Assembly: GCA_000444245.1 (NCBI GenBank)
Contig: KE606403.1
Coordinates: 1 to 21,113, forward strand
Direction: 5' to 3'
Origin: Botryllus schlosseri
Taxonomy: Eukaryota; Chordata; Ascidiacea; Stolidobranchia; Styelidae
Length of the DNA stretch: 21,113 bases
Shown in pieces: positions 17,963-21,113 of the stretch (position 1 is the stretch's first letter; each line of letters begins with the position of its first letter). The position numbers and the translations under genes are program-made. The notes under the pieces were generated by a model, which was given only the letters and a program-made list of their open reading frames with translations, made no database searches and was not told the DNA's origin.

Positions 17963-18130
17963 ATCAATCAATCAATCAATCAATCAATCAGGTTTATTTA
18001 TATTTTCATCGTTTCAAAACATCACAAGACTGCGATACAATGAAAAGATAGGAAGGTGTCGAAGCAACTTGGAGTAGCCATTAAGATCAGACACCCACCT
18101 TAGCCTAGGCGAAGTAAATAAGAGGCATGC
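17963..18130 (-). mobile_element. 3' end of a non-LTR retroelement (LINE or SINE) with (TGAT)7 tail
   Basis: On the minus strand, sequence ending GAAAATATAAATAAACC runs into seven exact TGAT units (ATCA at 17963-17990 on plus). A short tandem tail after an A/T-rich 3' end is typical of CR1/L2-like LINEs and SINEs using their machinery. The 5' limit is a guess, since no coding frame or promoter box is seen. The rest, 18131-18810, holds nothing recognised. Confidence 0.5.
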
Positions 18131-19183
18131 ACACCGAATGAAAAGTAATGCAGAGAATATAAGATGCATATATTATCCTACTAAACAATATATAGGTTTA
18201 CTTACTAATACCATCCTGAATAAGGTGTGATTGTCGAATAGCTGGGTATTAAATTCTAACTATAACTAAAAGAAGACCGAACAACAGTGAACATTGGCCT
18301 GCTCGTCGTGCTGGAAAAACAAATCAACCAGACAAAAGATTAAAAGTTTAAAAAGTAACCATATGAGCTGAGCGTAGCCTATCCAAACAAATTATTTGAT
18401 GATAATTAGATATCAGCAACCACTAGCGACAGCACATTTACGGATAAGTGTTACTGCATCAATAGAAATCTTGCTGGCTATATGAATATCCATCAACAAA
18501 ACATTCGGGAGATGTTATGAATAATGACTGAAATCAGTCTTAGAAAGAGCTTCCGTGATATTTATAAACCGAGAAACCACGCAATATGTTTGCGATAAGT
18601 AGCCTTTTTTTCTACATTTGACAATTGACACCCGTCCCGTATCTGCAACTGTACAGTCTACATATAGCAGATGTCACCACCTGAGCCGGCTCAAGCAATA
18701 TCCTGCACAAAATTTGTGAACTTCGCGCGATCAATGATGCGTACCGATAATAACAATCTAGTCATATAGCGCCAACGTGCGATTTGTTTCAGTTCATTCA
18801 TTTTCATAAAGAGCATGATGACTAGGGCTGGGCAAAATCGAGTACCTGGGTGATTCGATTCTGAATCACGCATTACACATCGAGTCGAGTATTCCAGTAT
18901 GACTCATTAATACGTCACAACGGAATGTACTATGTCAAAGTTCAAATGTGTACCTTTTATGCCACCACAAAGAACATAATGCCTGTTATCCGTCACATTA
19001 AAGATACTTTGGCATTTTTGCGACCATACTGATTTCATTGCACTTCTTGACATTGTTGTGGGATCATCATGACTTCGGAAATGTGTTATTTCCAGTAACG
19101 TTCGTTGCTTTGTATTATGTCTCCTATGCTTCGAAACGGCCAATCAAGGTTTCAAAGCTTCTTCAGTGGAAAATAGTATCAAA

Positions 19184-20814
19184 CAGAGGTGGTCAAAGTA
19201 GTCAAGAAAGCTACTCAAGTAGAAGTAGAAGTAGCGACGAAAAAATCTACTCAAGTACGAGTAGAAGTACTTCTTCCATAAGCAACCTAAAACTACTTGA
19301 AGTAGAAGTAGAATTCACTGACTTTAAAAGTCCTCAAGTAAGTAAGTAGTTGTGAAAACGATCCAAATTCGTTCACATGGATTGTAAAAAGGTGCAAATT
19401 GAGCTATGCGAAAGGTGACGAGCTTGATTCATATTGATGCATACCAACAGGTATCCAATTTTCGATATATTTACCGGAAATTAAAGGCATTACTACACTT
19501 GCTTTTATATTTCAACATGTATGTTATCCAGAAAAAAGAACTGATATTAATTATAACTCAAAGTATATGATACTGGGAATTAAAAGTAAAATGTAAATAC
19601 TACTTCTAAAAGTGGAACATGTATTTCATGCCTTTAGTCAGGGTTGTAATGACTCGACTCGAGTCACGATTTTTTGGTGACTCGACTTGACTCGAGTCGC
19701 TTTCTTAAAACTGAAAAATGACTCGACTCAACTCGAGTCAATTTGTGAATTGACTCGACTTGTACTCGAGTTATTGCGCTGACTCGGAGTCCGAGTCTCA
19801 GACCAAGTCATATGACTCTAGACTGGGTGTAGCCTACCAAGACAGGCATTTTATTGTAATTTCGAAGAATAGTAAAGTTATCACACTATAATTATTTTGT
19901 CTATCAGTACTAACACTTGAAAATACTACCAGAAACTGTTATAAGTGAGGAAAATTAGCATATTGTAAATGCGAACCATTCGATATCACCAAACAGAGTA
20001 ATAAAAAGTGGGTTTAACAAGACTTCAACTGGAAACAGAGCAGTCAACACAATGACTTGGACTCGGACTCGAGTCAAAACACTATGACTCAGACTCGACA
20101 CTCTACAACGTGACTTGGACTCGGACTTGACTCGGTACTGAATTGAAAATGACTCGACTGGGCTCGAGTCAAAACTATAAAAGTGAGATTGACTTGTGAC
20201 TTGGAACCTTGTGACTTGGTTACAACCCTGCCTTTAGTCCAGATAGTTTCAAAGGTGATATGCTAAAGCAGCTCTAAAACCAAAAAAAGTCAGAGTCCAC
20301 TTTTCCAGATTAGGACGCGCCATGGACATGCTAGATTACGATATGACAAGTAAATGCTAGATTGCGAAACATCAGTTTCAAACGTCATAATGAGCCATAT
20401 ATACTGTGATGAATTATTTCATATGGGCGAAGGACGACAATGTGGTGTAAACGGAACCACTCCAACCCGCGACCTAAATTATATTCACCGATACTTTCGT
20501 GAAAACATACTGGTCACTTCGTATCCACTGCGCGACGAAAACTCTTCGCTTTACTCAACTTTTATGAAAATTAAATGTTAATACTCCGTGAACACAGCCC
20601 CGAAATTTCTCAGGCTATCTTCCTGATTGGAAGATTGAACTACTTCTACTTGACAAACTGAAAATAGCGAAAAGTAATTAAGTAGATCACCAAATATTAC
20701 GAAGTAGAAGTAGAAGTAGCGAAAATCAGATCTACTTGAGTAAGTAACAGAAGTAGAGGAAAACTACTTGAGTATTTCGAAAAAGTAGAAGTACTTCGTT
20801 ACTGACCACCTCTG
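19184..20814 (+). mobile_element. Family B hAT-like element nested in family A
   Basis: The ends are CAGAGGTGGTCAAAGTAG and, inverted, TGACCACCTCTG, a perfect 12-bp pair. The duplicated target GTATCAAA lies at 19176-19183 and 20815-20822, inside element A. Subterminal runs of AAGTAGAAGTAG and CTACTCAAGTA repeat at both ends in inverted orientation. Net length without the family C insert is 1031 bp. A 75-codon open frame at 20354-20581 has no visible transposase motif. Confidence 0.85.
19639..20230 (+). mobile_element. Family C hAT-like element nested in family B
   Basis: It starts CAGGGTTGTAATGACTCG and ends GTTACAACCCTG, a 12-bp inverted pair with one internal difference. It is flanked by perfect CCTTTAGT duplications at 19631-19638 and 20231-20238, inside element B. 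The 592 bp are dominated by GACTCGACTTG and CTCGAGTCA motifs in both orientations at either end, which suggests subterminal transposase binding sites. It has no coding capacity. As the innermost of three, it is the youngest insertion. Confidence 0.88.
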
Positions 20815-21031
20815 GTATCAAAACTATAATTCTCGTTAGTAAATTAACTTTCAGTTGCGAGGAGCGTATAATTTCAGTACTCGAAAAAATCATCTTTTAC
20901 TACTCGACTCGAATCATTAAATTTAATACTCGATTCAGATTCGAGTTGCCCAGCCCTAATGATGACCACAATCAGCGGTTTCGTCCAGAGGCGGTCAGCA
21001 ACGCCGTACTTTTACTGACCACAACAATAAC

Positions 21032-21055
21032 CTTTTGCGGCGACCGATTGTTCAT
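21032..21055 (-). CDS. GULP1: Possible start exon of the GULP1 gene (8 codons)
   Basis: An ATG at 21055-21053 opens the short frame MNNRSPQK, which ends AAG|GTTATT in phase 0, the phase the next exon needs. An in-frame TAA lies three codons upstream, as expected for a 5' leader. Human GULP1 begins MNRAFSRKKDK and is also short and basic before its Trp-containing block, so the length and character fit. The donor is weak, having GTTATT rather than GTRAGT, and so short a match can arise by chance. The true start exon could instead lie beyond position 21113. The resulting intron would be 4604 bp and would hold the nested transposons. Confidence 0.3.
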
Positions 21056-21113
21056 AAAATGCCGTTATTTCAGAATTCTGGTGGTTCTAATGCTCCTATC
21101 AGATTTCAATATA

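Larger units (their letters stand above)
18823..20958 (+). mobile_element. Family A hAT-like element, intact ends, host of a nested insertion
   Basis: The terminal repeats TAGGGCTGGGCAA and TTGCCCAGCCCTA are a perfect 13-bp inverted pair. The 8-bp duplication ATGATGAC flanks it at 18815-18822 and 20959-20966. Its own sequence is 497 bp once the family B insert (19184-20814 plus one target copy) is removed. It has no transposase frame, so it is a non-autonomous element. The TIR start and the 8-bp target site place it in the hAT superfamily with good likelihood. Fragments of the same family lie at 815-1000, 10115-10307 and 11480-11872. Confidence 0.85.

Noticed and set aside
19038-19349. Plus-strand 103-codon frame ending in a Ser/Arg-rich stretch.
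   Set aside because: It crosses the junction of elements A and B. The Ser/Arg run is the translated AAGTAGAAGTAG repeat.
1-21113. CRISPR arrays, bacterial operons, tRNA or rRNA genes, and viral or LTR elements.
   Set aside because: Introns, splice consensus and hAT-like elements show an animal genome. No regular spacer array, full RNA gene or retroviral/LTR structure was found by eye.

Overview
The window is eukaryotic and very probably comes from an invertebrate animal. A multi-exon gene with canonical splice sites lies on the minus strand. It is spread over more than 14 kb, and its introns are full of short DNA-transposon derivatives. I cannot name the species. Exons are GC- and CpG-rich and introns are AT-rich.

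The one gene I can support is an ortholog of GULP1/CED-6, the PTB-domain adaptor used in engulfment of dead cells and in clathrin-linked receptor traffic. Reading right to left on the minus strand, its exons are: a possible start exon at 21032-21055; 16353-16427, 13819-13989, 8701-8835 and 7284-7376, which make up the PTB domain; 6418-6555, the coiled coil; 4718-4831, a linker; 2610-3755, a very large 382-codon exon; and 2387-2465 and 1902-1978, the C-terminal DPF/NPF region. Every junction is phase 0 except the one between the last two exons, which is phase 1. The final exon, expected to encode about 20-25 residues resembling the vertebrate GULP1 end, is not seen and should lie left of position 1. 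About 676 codons are visible, against 304 residues in human GULP1 and about 490 in C. elegans CED-6. The difference is almost all in the large exon.

The rest is intron or flank, rich in interspersed repeats that I grouped by eye into families. Family A has hAT-like ends TAGGGCTGGGC. Family B has hAT-like ends CAGAGGTGGTCA. Family C has hAT-like ends CAGGGTTGTAA. Family D is built of inverted modules, with ends GGGGTGTTCAAAAA flanked by TA. Family E is an AATTCTAATT-rich repeat with a unit near 400 bp. Family F is a foldback repeat and G is a degenerate GAGCATG-GACAC array in two orientations. There is also a LINE/SINE-like 3' tail with (TGAT)7 and a 69-bp stretch resembling 28S rRNA.

The most striking points are: (1) the long, apparently lineage-specific insert in a conserved engulfment adaptor; (2) a GC-AG intron inside its PTB domain; (3) a three-level nest of hAT-like elements (A containing B containing C), each with a perfect 8-bp target duplication; (4) a family D element with about 109 bp replaced by sequence 96% identical to part of a family C element 1.7 kb away; and (5) an 85-bp-arm hairpin ending about 41 bp upstream of a PTB exon. 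No viral or LTR element, RNA gene, CRISPR array or second protein-coding gene could be supported.
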